DNA from: Candidatus Poribacteria bacterium
GTDB lineage: Bacteria > Poribacteria > WGA-4E > WGA-3G
DNA length: 21,966 nucleotides
Assembly (NCBI GenBank): GCA_009845505.1
Contig: VXZL01000362.1
Location: 1-21,966, forward strand
Direction: 5' to 3'
Shown here: positions 1 through 7,263 of the stretch, in pieces
Layout of the letters: every line of letters begins with the position of its first letter
Numbering within the stretch: the first letter of the stretch is position 1
Program-made: the position numbers and the translations under genes
Notes under the pieces: generated by a model
What the model was told of the DNA's origin: nothing
Database searches by the model: none
Seen by the model: the letters and a program-made list of their open reading frames with translations, nothing else

Positions 1-2
1 GT

Positions 3-71
3 TTTGGTCAAGAAGAGATTCGTTCCATTGTGTCGAATTGCCAAGAGTTGCGGCAGACACTCTCATTTTGA
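3..71 (+). CDS. Possible C-terminal end of a gene entering from the left edge
   Basis: Frame 3 is open from the window edge to a TGA at 69-71. It would give a 22-residue tail rich in charged and helix-forming residues (ending E-L-R-Q-T-L-S-F). It reads like the end of a real protein, but it is too short to identify. The other two forward frames are also open here, one for longer, so this is only a plausible reading. No function can be given. Confidence 0.3.
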   Translation, partial: FGQEEIRSIVSNCQELRQTLSF

Positions 72-116
72 GAAACACGCTTGAAAAACGCTGTTACGAA
101 AAAATAACAAATTACC

Positions 117-253
117 CACATATCGCCCCGCTGGGGCTGAGGATTGGGGAAGATACATGCTGCTATACACATATCGCCCCAAAATCAACGGTATGAATGC
201 CTTATGGCATTCACCGGGGGCTGAAGATTGAAAGGAACATGTTGCTGTAAACA
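117..253. repeat. Two diverged copies of a short palindromic repeat, the second with an enlarged loop
   Basis: Copy A (117-170) and copy B (168-253) both start CACATATCGCCCC and share the downstream order GGGGCTGA-GATTG-ACATG-TGCTGTA/TGCTATA. In copy A the core is a tight hairpin, GCCCC (125-129), loop GCT, GGGGC (133-137). In copy B about 35 bases separate the two arms, and they contain a second perfect stem-loop, GAATGCC (195-201), TTAT, GGCATTC (206-212). The pair looks like a non-autonomous interspersed repeat. No transposase is present. The copies lie upstream of the R-M gene. Confidence 0.6.
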
Positions 254-266
254 TTACGCGCCGAAC

Positions 267-282
267 GTGCGATGAATCGCAC
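267..282. repeat. Short perfect palindrome GTGCGAT-GA-ATCGCAC
   Basis: Seven-base arms GTGCGAT and ATCGCAC flank a two-base centre. It lies about 80 bp before the R-M start codon and just after the larger palindromic repeat pair. It could be a binding site for a dimeric regulator of the R-M gene or another interspersed palindrome. Position alone does not separate these. Confidence 0.5.
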
Positions 283-361
283 TACTACAAACGGAATCCT
301 GCCCTTGCCTGCAATCTAATTTCTCCTTGCCTTCTAATCTCAGACCTGCTATCATACCCCT

Positions 362-3300
362 ATGCCACAACTCAACCTCAAACCGAATCACAAAGCAATC
401 CGAGACTACTACACGACACTGCAGCAATACGAACAACACGACATCACACACGAAGGCGCGGTCAGCTCACCCGTTGATACACTTCTCCACGTCTGCGCAA
501 AGCAGGTCAACGCCACGCTCGTCCCGCAATACCAGATGCGCGCGCCAACCGGAAATCATATCGTCATTGATGGCGTGGTCCTCGACGAGTACGGACTCCC
601 CTTCGCCTATTGGGAAGCAAAAGACACAGACGACGACCTTCTCAAAGCAGTCGAAGACAAACGCGCCGCAGGTTACCCGCTCGACAATACCCTCTTCCAA
701 AACCCACAGCGCGCTATCCTCTATCAGAACGGAGGGGTAGCATTAGACCTTGACATCACCGAACCGGCGCGTCTGATTGCAGTACTCGAATACCTGTTCA
801 CGTATACACCGCCCGCGCTGGATAACTGGCAGACTGCAGTCTCCGATTTCAGAGAACATGTGCCGGACCTCGCAAATAAACTCAAAGAACTCATTGAGCA
901 ACGGCACGAAACGGATCCAGCGTTCAAGAAAGCGTTTGCGGATTTTTACGAGACGTGTTGCACCTCCATTAACCCTGAGCTTTCACAGAATGCAGTTGAG
1001 GAGATGCTCGTTCAGCATGTCCTCACGGAACGCATTTTTCGCACGGTTTTCAATAGATCGGATTTTACCAGTCGCAACATCATTGCGATTGAAATTGAGA
1101 AAGTTAGTGCTGCGCTCATGCGGCATGCAATGAGTCGGGACGTGTTTCTCGAACCTCTGGATCGGTTCTATATTGCCATTGAACAGGCAGCGACGCTTTG
1201 CCGAGATTTCTCCCAAAAACAGCACTTCCTCAATAGGTTTTACGAGAAATTCTTTCAGGGGTTCTCTGAAGATGTGGCGGATACACACGACATCGTCTAT
1301 ACACCACAACCGATTGTTGATTTCATGGTAAACAGCGTTGAACATATCCTCAAGACCGAGTTTGACCGGTCCTTGTCTGACAGCGGTGTGCATATTATTG
1401 ATCCCTTCGTGGGGACGGGCAACTTTATCGTCCGGCTTATGCAAGACATCCAAGGCACGGCGTTGGAGGCGAAATACCGTCACGAGCTCCACTGCAACGA
1501 GGTGATGCTCCTACCCTATTACATCGCCAGCCTGAACATCGAGCAAGAATTCTTTCAGCGCACAGGGACGTATCTGCCGTTTGAGGGAATCGCCCTTGCG
1601 GATACATTTGAATTGCTTGAGCAGCAGCAAGGTGAACTCTTTACGCGTGAAAACACAGAACGTGTGAAAAAACAAAAAGCAGCGGATATGTTCGTCGTCA
1701 TAGGGAATCCGCCTTATAACATGGGGCAGGTAAATGAGAACGATAACAACAAAAATCGAAAGTATGAGACGATGGACACGCTGTTGCGAGAGACGTATTC
1801 GCGAGACTCAAAGGCAACGAGCAAAAAAGCCCTCTCGGATCCGTATGTGAAAGCGATATTGTGGGCATCAAAGCGAATTGGAGAGGAAGGGGTTGTTGCA
1901 TTCGTGACGAACAACAGTTTTCTTGATGGTATCGCGTTTGATGGGATGCGGAAACACCTCACACAGGATTTCACCAAGATATATCACATTGATCTGAAAG
2001 GAAATGCGCGTACCTCTGGTGAACGTCGCCGAAAAGAAGGCGGTAACGTTTTTGACGACCAGATTCGGGTGGGGGTTGGAATTAGTTTCTTCATCAAGAA
2101 GGCAAAAACAACATCTGAATCTGCTCAGGTATGGATCTATTCTGTTGACGATTATCTGAAAGCACGTGAGAAGCAGAAACTTTTGAGCGATTTTGGAACT
2201 TATACAAATGTTCCGATGAAACAGGCAACGATTGACGCAAAATATACATGGCTGACGGAAGGTCTCCACGCTGAATTCGATACTTTTATCCCAATGGGAA
2301 CTAAGGAAGCGAAGGCGGTAAAAGGGACAGCAGTGGATGTGATCTTTAAGGCCTATAGTCGAGGTATTAACACAAGCCGTGACGGATGGGTTTACAACTT
2401 CAAGCGAAGCAGGCTTGATACAAACGTTCAACAGATGAGCCAAACCTATAAGGCAGAAGTTGCACGATGGGCCCAACGGACAAATCGGGATGCAAATCTT
2501 GACGATTTTGTTCTGTCTGATCACACAAAAATTAGTTGGAGCGAAGCACTAAAACGGAATTTGCAAAGGGGAAAAATCGCTGATTTTACCAAAGAAAACG
2601 TTAGGACATCCCTCTATCGACCCTTTACCAAATCATATTTTTATTTTGACCGAACGCTGATTGAACGTGTTTATGTTTTTCCATCTATCTTCCCTACATT
2701 GGAAACAGAAACGGAAAATAGGGTAATTTGCCTCACGGCTCTTGGAAGTAAAAAGTCGTTTCATTGTTTGATGACAAAGCATCTAATAGATGTTCATCTT
2801 ACTGGCGATTCTCAGTGCTTCCCGTTCTATACCTACAACGAAGACGGCACAAACCGACAAGAAAACATCACCGATTGGGCGTTAACGGAGTTCCGAACCC
2901 ACTACCGAGATGACACTATCTCCAAATGGGACATCTTCCACTATACCTACGGACTCTTGCACCACCCCACCTATCGCGAGAAATACGAGAAGAACCTCAA
3001 GCGTGACCTCCCGCATATTCCTTTCGCTGAAGACTTCTGGGGATTTGCCAACGCAGGCGCAGCGTTAGCAGACCTCCATGTTAACTATGAGTCCGCTCCA
3101 AAATATGATCAATTGCGGCAGCATGAAACTCCCGGCGTGCCGGTCAATTGGAACGTGGAGAAAATGAAGCTCTCCAAAGACAAAATGCAGTTGATATACA
3201 ACGATTTCTTGACGCTGGACGGTATTCCTGCGGAGGTTTATGATTATAGGTTAGGCACTCGGTCTGCCTTGGAATGGGTGGTGGATCAATACCGCGTAAA

Positions 3301-3436
3301 AGTAGACAGGCGGAGTGGGATTGAAAACAACCCGAACCGTGAGACGGAGCCGCGGTATATTGTGGATTTGATTGGGCGTGTTACCACTGTGAGTCTGCGG
3401 ACGGTGGAGATTGTGGGGAATTTGCCTATGTTGTAA
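362..3436 (+). CDS. Single-chain restriction-modification enzyme, type ISP-like (nuclease + N6-adenine methylase + specificity domain)
   Basis: This 1024-residue protein should both methylate adenine in a recognition site and cut unmodified DNA. The N-terminus carries a PD-(D/E)XK-type nuclease signature, D70 followed by E85-A-K87. The gamma-class methylase core has the AdoMet loop D-P-F-V-G-T-G-N-F at 347-355 and the catalytic N-P-P-Y at 449-452. The C-terminal part (G-I-P-A-E-V-Y-D-Y, then an A-L-E-W-V-V-D-Q-Y stretch and S-G-I-E-N) matches the type ISP specificity domain. Classical ISP enzymes (LlaGI type, about 1500-1600 residues) carry a helicase between nuclease and methylase. There is no room for one here and no Walker or DEAH motif, so it would act more like a type IIG enzyme. 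The ATG has no clear Shine-Dalgarno sequence. The gene is alone on the plus strand and converges on the toxin gene with a 27-bp gap. Recognition sequence and activity are unknown. Confidence 0.88.
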   Translation: MPQLNLKPNHKAIRDYYTTLQQYEQHDITHEGAVSSPVDTLLHVCAKQVNATLVPQYQMRAPTGNHIVIDGVVLDEYGLPFAYWEAKDTDDDLLKAVEDKRAAGYPLDNTLFQNPQRAILYQNGGVALDLDITEPARLIAVLEYLFTYTPPALDNWQTAVSDFREHVPDLANKLKELIEQRHETDPAFKKAFADFYETCCTSINPELSQNAVEEMLVQHVLTERIFRTVFNRSDFTSRNIIAIEIEKVSAALMRHAMSRDVFLEPLDRFYIAIEQAATLCRDFSQKQHFLNRFYEKFFQGFSEDVADTHDIVYTPQPIVDFMVNSVEHILKTEFDRSLSDSGVHIIDPFVGTGNFIVRLMQDIQGTALEAKYRHELHCNEVMLLPYYIASLNIEQEFFQRTGTYLPFEGIALADTFELLEQQQGELFTRENTERVKKQKAADMFVVIGNPPYNMGQVNENDNNKNRKYETMDTLLRETYSRDSKATSKKALSDPYVKAILWASKRIGEEGVVAFVTNNSFLDGIAFDGMRKHLTQDFTKIYHIDLKGNARTSGERRRKEGGNVFDDQIRVGVGISFFIKKAKTTSESAQVWIYSVDDYLKAREKQKLLSDFGTYTNVPMKQATIDAKYTWLTEGLHAEFDTFIPMGTKEAKAVKGTAVDVIFKAYSRGINTSRDGWVYNFKRSRLDTNVQQMSQTYKAEVARWAQRTNRDANLDDFVLSDHTKISWSEALKRNLQRGKIADFTKENVRTSLYRPFTKSYFYFDRTLIERVYVFPSIFPTLETETENRVICLTALGSKKSFHCLMTKHLIDVHLTGDSQCFPFYTYNEDGTNRQENITDWALTEFRTHYRDDTISKWDIFHYTYGLLHHPTYREKYEKNLKRDLPHIPFAEDFWGFANAGAALADLHVNYESAPKYDQLRQHETPGVPVNWNVEKMKLSKDKMQLIYNDFLTLDGIPAEVYDYRLGTRSALEWVVDQYRVKVDRRSGIENNPNRETEPRYIVDLIGRVTTVSLRTVEIVGNLPML

Positions 3437-3463
3437 GGAGGTTTTCTTGTGGGAAAGGTGTTT

Positions 3464-3817
3464 CTATGAGTTCTTACCATTACCCGTTAGATAATCAATT
3501 AATCTCTGTAACAAACGTTTGTGTCGTTCCTCTGAAATACTACCAAGCATACCACGCACCAATTGACGCGGGATCACGCCGAGGAAACTCAGCCGAATCA
3601 GAGATTCCGAATGTAAACCACTTGATACGAAATCAGCATCAGCGGGTGAGATAATATCATCAAGCCCTTGAATGTAGTGACTCAACCTCGTGCTTACGCC
3701 ACAAACAAGAAGATCTCGGTAAGGTAGTGGCATTTCGCGTAGAACAATTGCAGGTCTATACTTTAATTCCTCATCGGCTTGAAACAAAGGAGCAAGGATA
3801 ACATCACTTTCCTTCAT
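3464..3817 (-). CDS. MazF/PemK-like toxin of a type II toxin-antitoxin pair
   Basis: This 117-residue protein has the usual size of MazF/PemK endoribonuclease toxins, which cleave mRNA. It contains the family pattern near the N-terminus, an early V-I-L-A-P-L-F strand followed by R-P-A-I-V-L (about residues 21-26), and a C-terminal helix of the type I-x-x-x-L-G-S-I-S-x-x-R. The start ATG lies inside the last codons of the antitoxin gene (14-bp overlap, 3804-3817), which suggests translational coupling. The assignment rests on fold pattern and context. Catalytic residues of this family are poorly conserved and I do not assign them. An inactive or diverged PemK-like protein is possible. Confidence 0.72.
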   Translation of the reverse strand: MKESDVILAPLFQADEELKYRPAIVLREMPLPYRDLLVCGVSTRLSHYIQGLDDIISPADADFVSSGLHSESLIRLSFLGVIPRQLVRGMLGSISEERHKRLLQRLIDYLTGNGKNS

Positions 3818-4136
3818 AATCGGGATTCACCCACTTAAGCATATCTGTTGTGTACTCCGGTTCGTCTTCTTCGTACGCTCGCGCAAGCATCTGCATGGAG
3901 AAACGGTGCCAAGCCTCTCGTTCCGCTGACTCCTGGTCCGACTCATATTTTTCAATGAGAGCCTCCATAACCTCCATCAATGAAGCCAAAGGGTGATTTT
4001 CACGTTTATCGACAAGCGTTCCTAAATCATCTCTCAAAGCTGAAAGTCGATGATAATCGCTCTCTGTATGCGGAACAAATATAACAGAAGCGAGTTGGGG
4101 CCATATATCTTGAGCGGTCTGTATTTCAGTCAGCAT
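3804..4136 (-). CDS. Antitoxin-like protein (HigA N-terminal-like helical region, no HTH seen)
   Basis: This 110-residue acidic protein is encoded directly upstream of, and overlapping, the MazF-like toxin, which is the standard antitoxin position. The segment N-H-P-L-A-S-L-M-E-V-M-E-A-L-I-E-K-Y-E (about residues 47-65) resembles the 'HPLxxLxxLLxxLIExYE' helix found at the N-terminus of HigA-type antitoxins. The helix-turn-helix that follows in HigA is missing; instead the protein ends in a tryptophan- and acid-rich tail. The start is supported by AAGGAG six bases before the ATG. It ends in TGA, unlike most minus-strand genes here, which end in TAA or TAG. It should bind and neutralise the toxin. 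Whether it binds DNA is unclear. Confidence 0.62.
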   Translation of the reverse strand: MLTEIQTAQDIWPQLASVIFVPHTESDYHRLSALRDDLGTLVDKRENHPLASLMEVMEALIEKYESDQESAEREAWHRFSMQMLARAYEEDEPEYTTDMLKWVNPDYEGK

Positions 4137-4172
4137 ACTAACTCCTTATTTATCCTTAGGAATTCGTAGTTT

Positions 4173-4189
4173 AAGTATAACACATACTT
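4173..4189 (-). promoter_or_regulatory. Promoter with overlapping palindrome, likely control site of the toxin-antitoxin operon
   Basis: On the minus strand an extended -10 element, TGT-TATACT (4182-4174), lies about 40 bp upstream of the antitoxin ATG. A perfect inverted repeat, AAGTAT (4173-4178) and ATACTT (4184-4189) with a 5-bp centre, overlaps it. A palindrome over the -10 is what one expects for autorepression of a TA operon. No good -35 is visible, which fits an extended -10 promoter. Confidence 0.5.
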
Positions 4190-4285
4190 CCTGAAAAAGC
4201 ATGCCTTTTATCAGAGGCGTATTGTGAAGTTATTACTAACCGCTATCTACAATCCTGTAAATCCTGATTCAGACAACAGTATGCC

Positions 4286-6214
4286 CTATGGCGACCAGAG
4301 GACGTACGTCGGCATATCGAACAGCGTGCCAATCAATGCCCAACCGCCTACGAACACATAATCCCCCATCACCAGCCCTAAAAAGAATGGGATTGCGCGT
4401 TGGTGTGCGCGTAAGCCGAAAATAGTGACAATAATGAACTTTATCATCCAACCGAGATAGACGGAGAACCAGAAGTCTGCGAGACCTCCCCACGTTGCGG
4501 CAGTCATCACATATCCGATTGGATGGAAGGGCCACCACATAAATTTGTGGCGCAAAAAATAGAGAATCCACGTCATCCCCGCACCGATGCCCATAGATTG
4601 CGTGCCGTCCCAGTTCGGACCGCTCGGATTGTTAAGCCACCGTTCTAAACGTCTCCCGAATACCTCCTCCCCGATACCGACGATGTAGCCGTGTACAGCG
4701 AACGCACCTGTCTCATACAGGAGATAGAGGAACGCCCAAAACGATGCGAGTGTACCAACGATGATTGAGAACATCATCACCCAGACGAGTTTTCGACTGT
4801 TTATACCCGCCCGTTCAGCAAGTTTGAATCCCTCTAATTGGTTCGGCATCGGATGCGAAACATTGAGTCGGTTGAGCCAGTAGTAGAAGGAGATGATTGT
4901 GAGATTACCCGTCCCGACAAAGCGTGCGCCGAAGGTGACGACCATCAGCCGTGCTGGATCGAGGGCGAGGATCTCGTGTGACGGAGGACCGAATTCGGCA
5001 CGGACACGCGTAACACCAAGTGCCATCACGGTGAAAATGACAATAAAACCGAACACACCGCCTAAAGACATGCCAGCCTTCACCGAAAATAGCGTGAGTC
5101 CGACGCTCCCCAGGATTAACCCGAGGACAGCAACGCGGTAGGGCATCGGTTCGTTTGAATCGTCATACGCTTTTTTTGCCATAAAGCAATTCTTGATGAC
5201 ATCAAGAAGGTGTCTCCGAGTCCCCCACAACGCCAGAGCACCAACAGCAAGCCATGCCCCACCCGCTCGTTCCGCAAAATAGAGTTCACCTTCCCCCATC
5301 ATTCCAGTGCGGACAATCCGTTCCGCTTTGCCAAACAGATAGAAGAACCACGCTGACATTGAGATGTCCAGCGGCACGAAGAAGGTTAGCCCTATAATAA
5401 AAGGGAAGATAGATAAAGGTAGCCATCCGACAGCGTTCCACGGTTTGTCCGTGAATAGATGTTGGATAGAATAGGAACTGAGTTGAATGGCGGGGACTTG
5501 CGGAAATAGATAGCTTAATCCTACGAGAATTTCGATACCAGCTGCAACCGAAAAGCCTATCCACATCGTGCCGTTTCTGTAAAAACTTTTCCGTCCTTGT
5601 GCCATCTGCAGCGGTAGTTGGATTATCGGATACGCCAACTTTTCACGTTCCGTCCACTGCACGCGGATGATGCTGTTGAGGCATATCAGTGTGAACCAGA
5701 CGAGTGTGACGAACCCTGTCCAGACCAGGATCGGCATCATCCAGCCGTGTAGATGTTTCGGGAGATAAAAGCTCAAACCCCCTTTAAAGTAGGCATCCAG
5801 CGCGGTGTCCTCGGGAACGAACCACGTTGGAATGTAACGCCAGAAGAGGTGCGCCCATTCGTTTTCGATAGTGGCGAACCGGAACGGATGCGCGAGGGTG
5901 CCAATCAGGAAGGTCATCATCGAGTGACCGCCAATCGTGGAGACCATAACGACCATGATATAGATAACGAGGAGTTCCTGTGTGGTCAGTGCTGTGCGGG
6001 GTGAGAGTTTTTTCCAAGCGAGGTTAAAGCCGATAACGGCGAAAAGCGTGAAAACGGCGTTGAAGAAGAGCGATACGAAGTTAAGAAGGAATTGCGGCTG
6101 AATCATCTCAGCCGCGTAAGCAAGCCAATAGGCGTTCCCAATAATGAGGACTGTCCCGATAAGGAGAGCGCGGAAGGTGATTCCAGATGTAAAGGAACTG
6201 TTAGAATTTGGCAT
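4286..6214 (-). CDS. Large polytopic membrane protein, DUF6785/DUF6784 family
   Basis: This 642-residue protein has about a dozen or more hydrophobic segments from residue 11 to the C-terminus. Typical family stretches are visible: T-T-Q-E-L-L-V-I-Y near 77-85, F-A-T-I-E-N-E-W near 113-120, R-V-R-A-E-F-G-P-P-S near 423-432 and W-W-P-F-H-P-I-G-Y near 560-568. I recognise these from uncharacterised inner-membrane proteins annotated DUF6785 (N-terminal) and DUF6784 (C-terminal), common in Poribacteria and Planctomycetes genomes, often near sugar-related genes. Function is unknown; a transporter is only a guess from topology. The ATG is not preceded by a strong Shine-Dalgarno sequence. It lies downstream of the CBM9-like gene, separated by an inverted heptamer repeat. 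Confidence 0.75.
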   Translation of the reverse strand: MPNSNSSFTSGITFRALLIGTVLIIGNAYWLAYAAEMIQPQFLLNFVSLFFNAVFTLFAVIGFNLAWKKLSPRTALTTQELLVIYIMVVMVSTIGGHSMMTFLIGTLAHPFRFATIENEWAHLFWRYIPTWFVPEDTALDAYFKGGLSFYLPKHLHGWMMPILVWTGFVTLVWFTLICLNSIIRVQWTEREKLAYPIIQLPLQMAQGRKSFYRNGTMWIGFSVAAGIEILVGLSYLFPQVPAIQLSSYSIQHLFTDKPWNAVGWLPLSIFPFIIGLTFFVPLDISMSAWFFYLFGKAERIVRTGMMGEGELYFAERAGGAWLAVGALALWGTRRHLLDVIKNCFMAKKAYDDSNEPMPYRVAVLGLILGSVGLTLFSVKAGMSLGGVFGFIVIFTVMALGVTRVRAEFGPPSHEILALDPARLMVVTFGARFVGTGNLTIISFYYWLNRLNVSHPMPNQLEGFKLAERAGINSRKLVWVMMFSIIVGTLASFWAFLYLLYETGAFAVHGYIVGIGEEVFGRRLERWLNNPSGPNWDGTQSMGIGAGMTWILYFLRHKFMWWPFHPIGYVMTAATWGGLADFWFSVYLGWMIKFIIVTIFGLRAHQRAIPFFLGLVMGDYVFVGGWALIGTLFDMPTYVLWSP

Positions 6215-6223
6215 GCTTTAGTA

Positions 6224-6321
6224 GCGGTCAGCGGTCAGCGGTTAGCAGTCAGGTGAAGAGATATGTGGTTAAATCCCATACCTCTTGTGTTTCTGATAGC
6301 CGATAGCTGACTGCTGATAAC
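6224..6321. repeat. Two heptamer arrays in inverted orientation around a central hairpin
   Basis: The left arm (6224-6251) is four tandem 7-bp units: GCGGTCA twice, GCGGTTA, then GCAGTCA. The right arm (6294-6321) is four 7-bp units that read on the other strand as GTTATCA, GCAGTCA, GCTATCG and GCTATCA. Between them AAGAG (6256-6260) and CTCTT (6281-6285) can pair and bring the arms together. The element fills nearly the whole gap between the CBM9-like stop and the DUF6785 start. It may act as a terminator or processing hairpin, or be an interspersed repeat. Confidence 0.6.
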
Positions 6322-6325
6322 TTTT

Positions 6326-7117
6326 CTATTTTTTCAGAGAACCCCACGTGAGCGCGAGTTTGCCTGACGGTTCAACATCTAATATTTCATCGTCAAAGAT
6401 GAGGTCGCCGTAGGCGAGTCCATCCCATGCACCACCGGAGGTCCATCCGATCTGATGTTCGCGTCCGCCGCCTTCACAATCATTCGCGTGGAAACTGAGT
6501 CCGATCAGTAATCCATCTTCCGCTTTGAACTTGTCCCCCTGTCCAGGGTTTGCGAACTGCGGATTGCCGCGCGGTTTCGTCGGATCAATTGCGACTTCAT
6601 AGATGTAGTCGTTGCCGTTTTTAATCAGGACCCACTCCGTGTTTTCCTTGGACGCTGCGGCGGATAAATCTTTGCCGTTTGCACCGAGTGTCCACTGAAC
6701 GAGCGTATCCCGGACCATACCGTTTTCAAAATCAAACATAAATTCGACGCTGTCATCTTCCCACCATCTGGCGCCAGGAGGATTAACGTCTTGGAGTTCG
6801 TCATCTGTGATTTCAACAGCGAAAAAGATACGGGTCGGCTCTTTGGCGGTCCATGCCACCCTACCTTGTCCGGTGAAGTCCTTGGCTTTCGGAACACCAT
6901 CGCCAACGTCTTTCAGTTCATCAAAGGCGACAATTTCGGCGCGTTCCCACTCGCTGAGATCGCCGTCTATTTTGAGGTTCGTAATCTGTTTTGCGATGTA
7001 TTCTTTATCGCGTTTTGCGTCAGCGATAAATTGTGTTGCAACGAATATCAGGCACAGTGCTGTTACGATTCCGACTGCCATCTTAGCAGATGTGAGGAAC
7101 TTCATAAATTTCTTCAT
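6326..7117 (-). CDS. Secreted CBM9-like carbohydrate-binding protein with C-terminal WG-x-L-K tail
   Basis: This 263-residue protein starts with a signal or anchor segment (about residues 1-34, K-K-F-M-K-F then a hydrophobic core). The body matches the carbohydrate-binding family 9-like fold: I-D-G-D-L-S-E-W near residue 49, then a strand ending in D-D-E-L near 100, and E-D-D-S-V-E-F-M-F-D near 120-129. Such proteins bind glycans at the surface or outside the cell. The last residues, L-D-V-E-P-S-G-K-L-A-L-T-W-G-S-L-K-K, match the tail on all other secreted proteins here (W258). AGGAG about 9 bp before the ATG supports the start. The gene lies between the solitary methylase and the DUF6785 gene on the same strand. 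The ligand cannot be inferred. Confidence 0.75.
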   Translation of the reverse strand: MKKFMKFLTSAKMAVGIVTALCLIFVATQFIADAKRDKEYIAKQITNLKIDGDLSEWERAEIVAFDELKDVGDGVPKAKDFTGQGRVAWTAKEPTRIFFAVEITDDELQDVNPPGARWWEDDSVEFMFDFENGMVRDTLVQWTLGANGKDLSAAASKENTEWVLIKNGNDYIYEVAIDPTKPRGNPQFANPGQGDKFKAEDGLLIGLSFHANDCEGGGREHQIGWTSGGAWDGLAYGDLIFDDEILDVEPSGKLALTWGSLKK

Positions 7118-7218
7118 TGAAATGCTCCTTTGTGCTTTAATTATACAGGACGTATGCAGTTTCGGCTGTAGCCCTATCTGTTAGATTGAGAGATACTAAA
7201 AAACGAAAAGGATACGAA

Positions 7219-7237
7219 CACAAACTGAAAGTTTGTG
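7219..7237 (-). terminator. Perfect stem-loop after the methyltransferase gene, terminator-like
   Basis: CACAAACT (7219-7226) and AGTTTGTG (7230-7237) form an 8-bp stem with a 3-base loop, 26 bp after the methylase stop codon. On the minus strand T-rich sequence follows, but the longest T run starts roughly 14 bases later, so it is not a classic rho-independent terminator. It may instead be one of the interspersed palindromes common in this window. Confidence 0.4.
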
Positions 7238-7263
7238 CTACAAAAAAGCGGCGTGCATAAGTC

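Noticed and set aside
3466..3654. Plus-strand ORF over the toxin gene, and the many other antisense ORFs inside real genes
   Set aside because: They are shadows of better-supported genes, with no ribosome-binding site or recognisable protein pattern.
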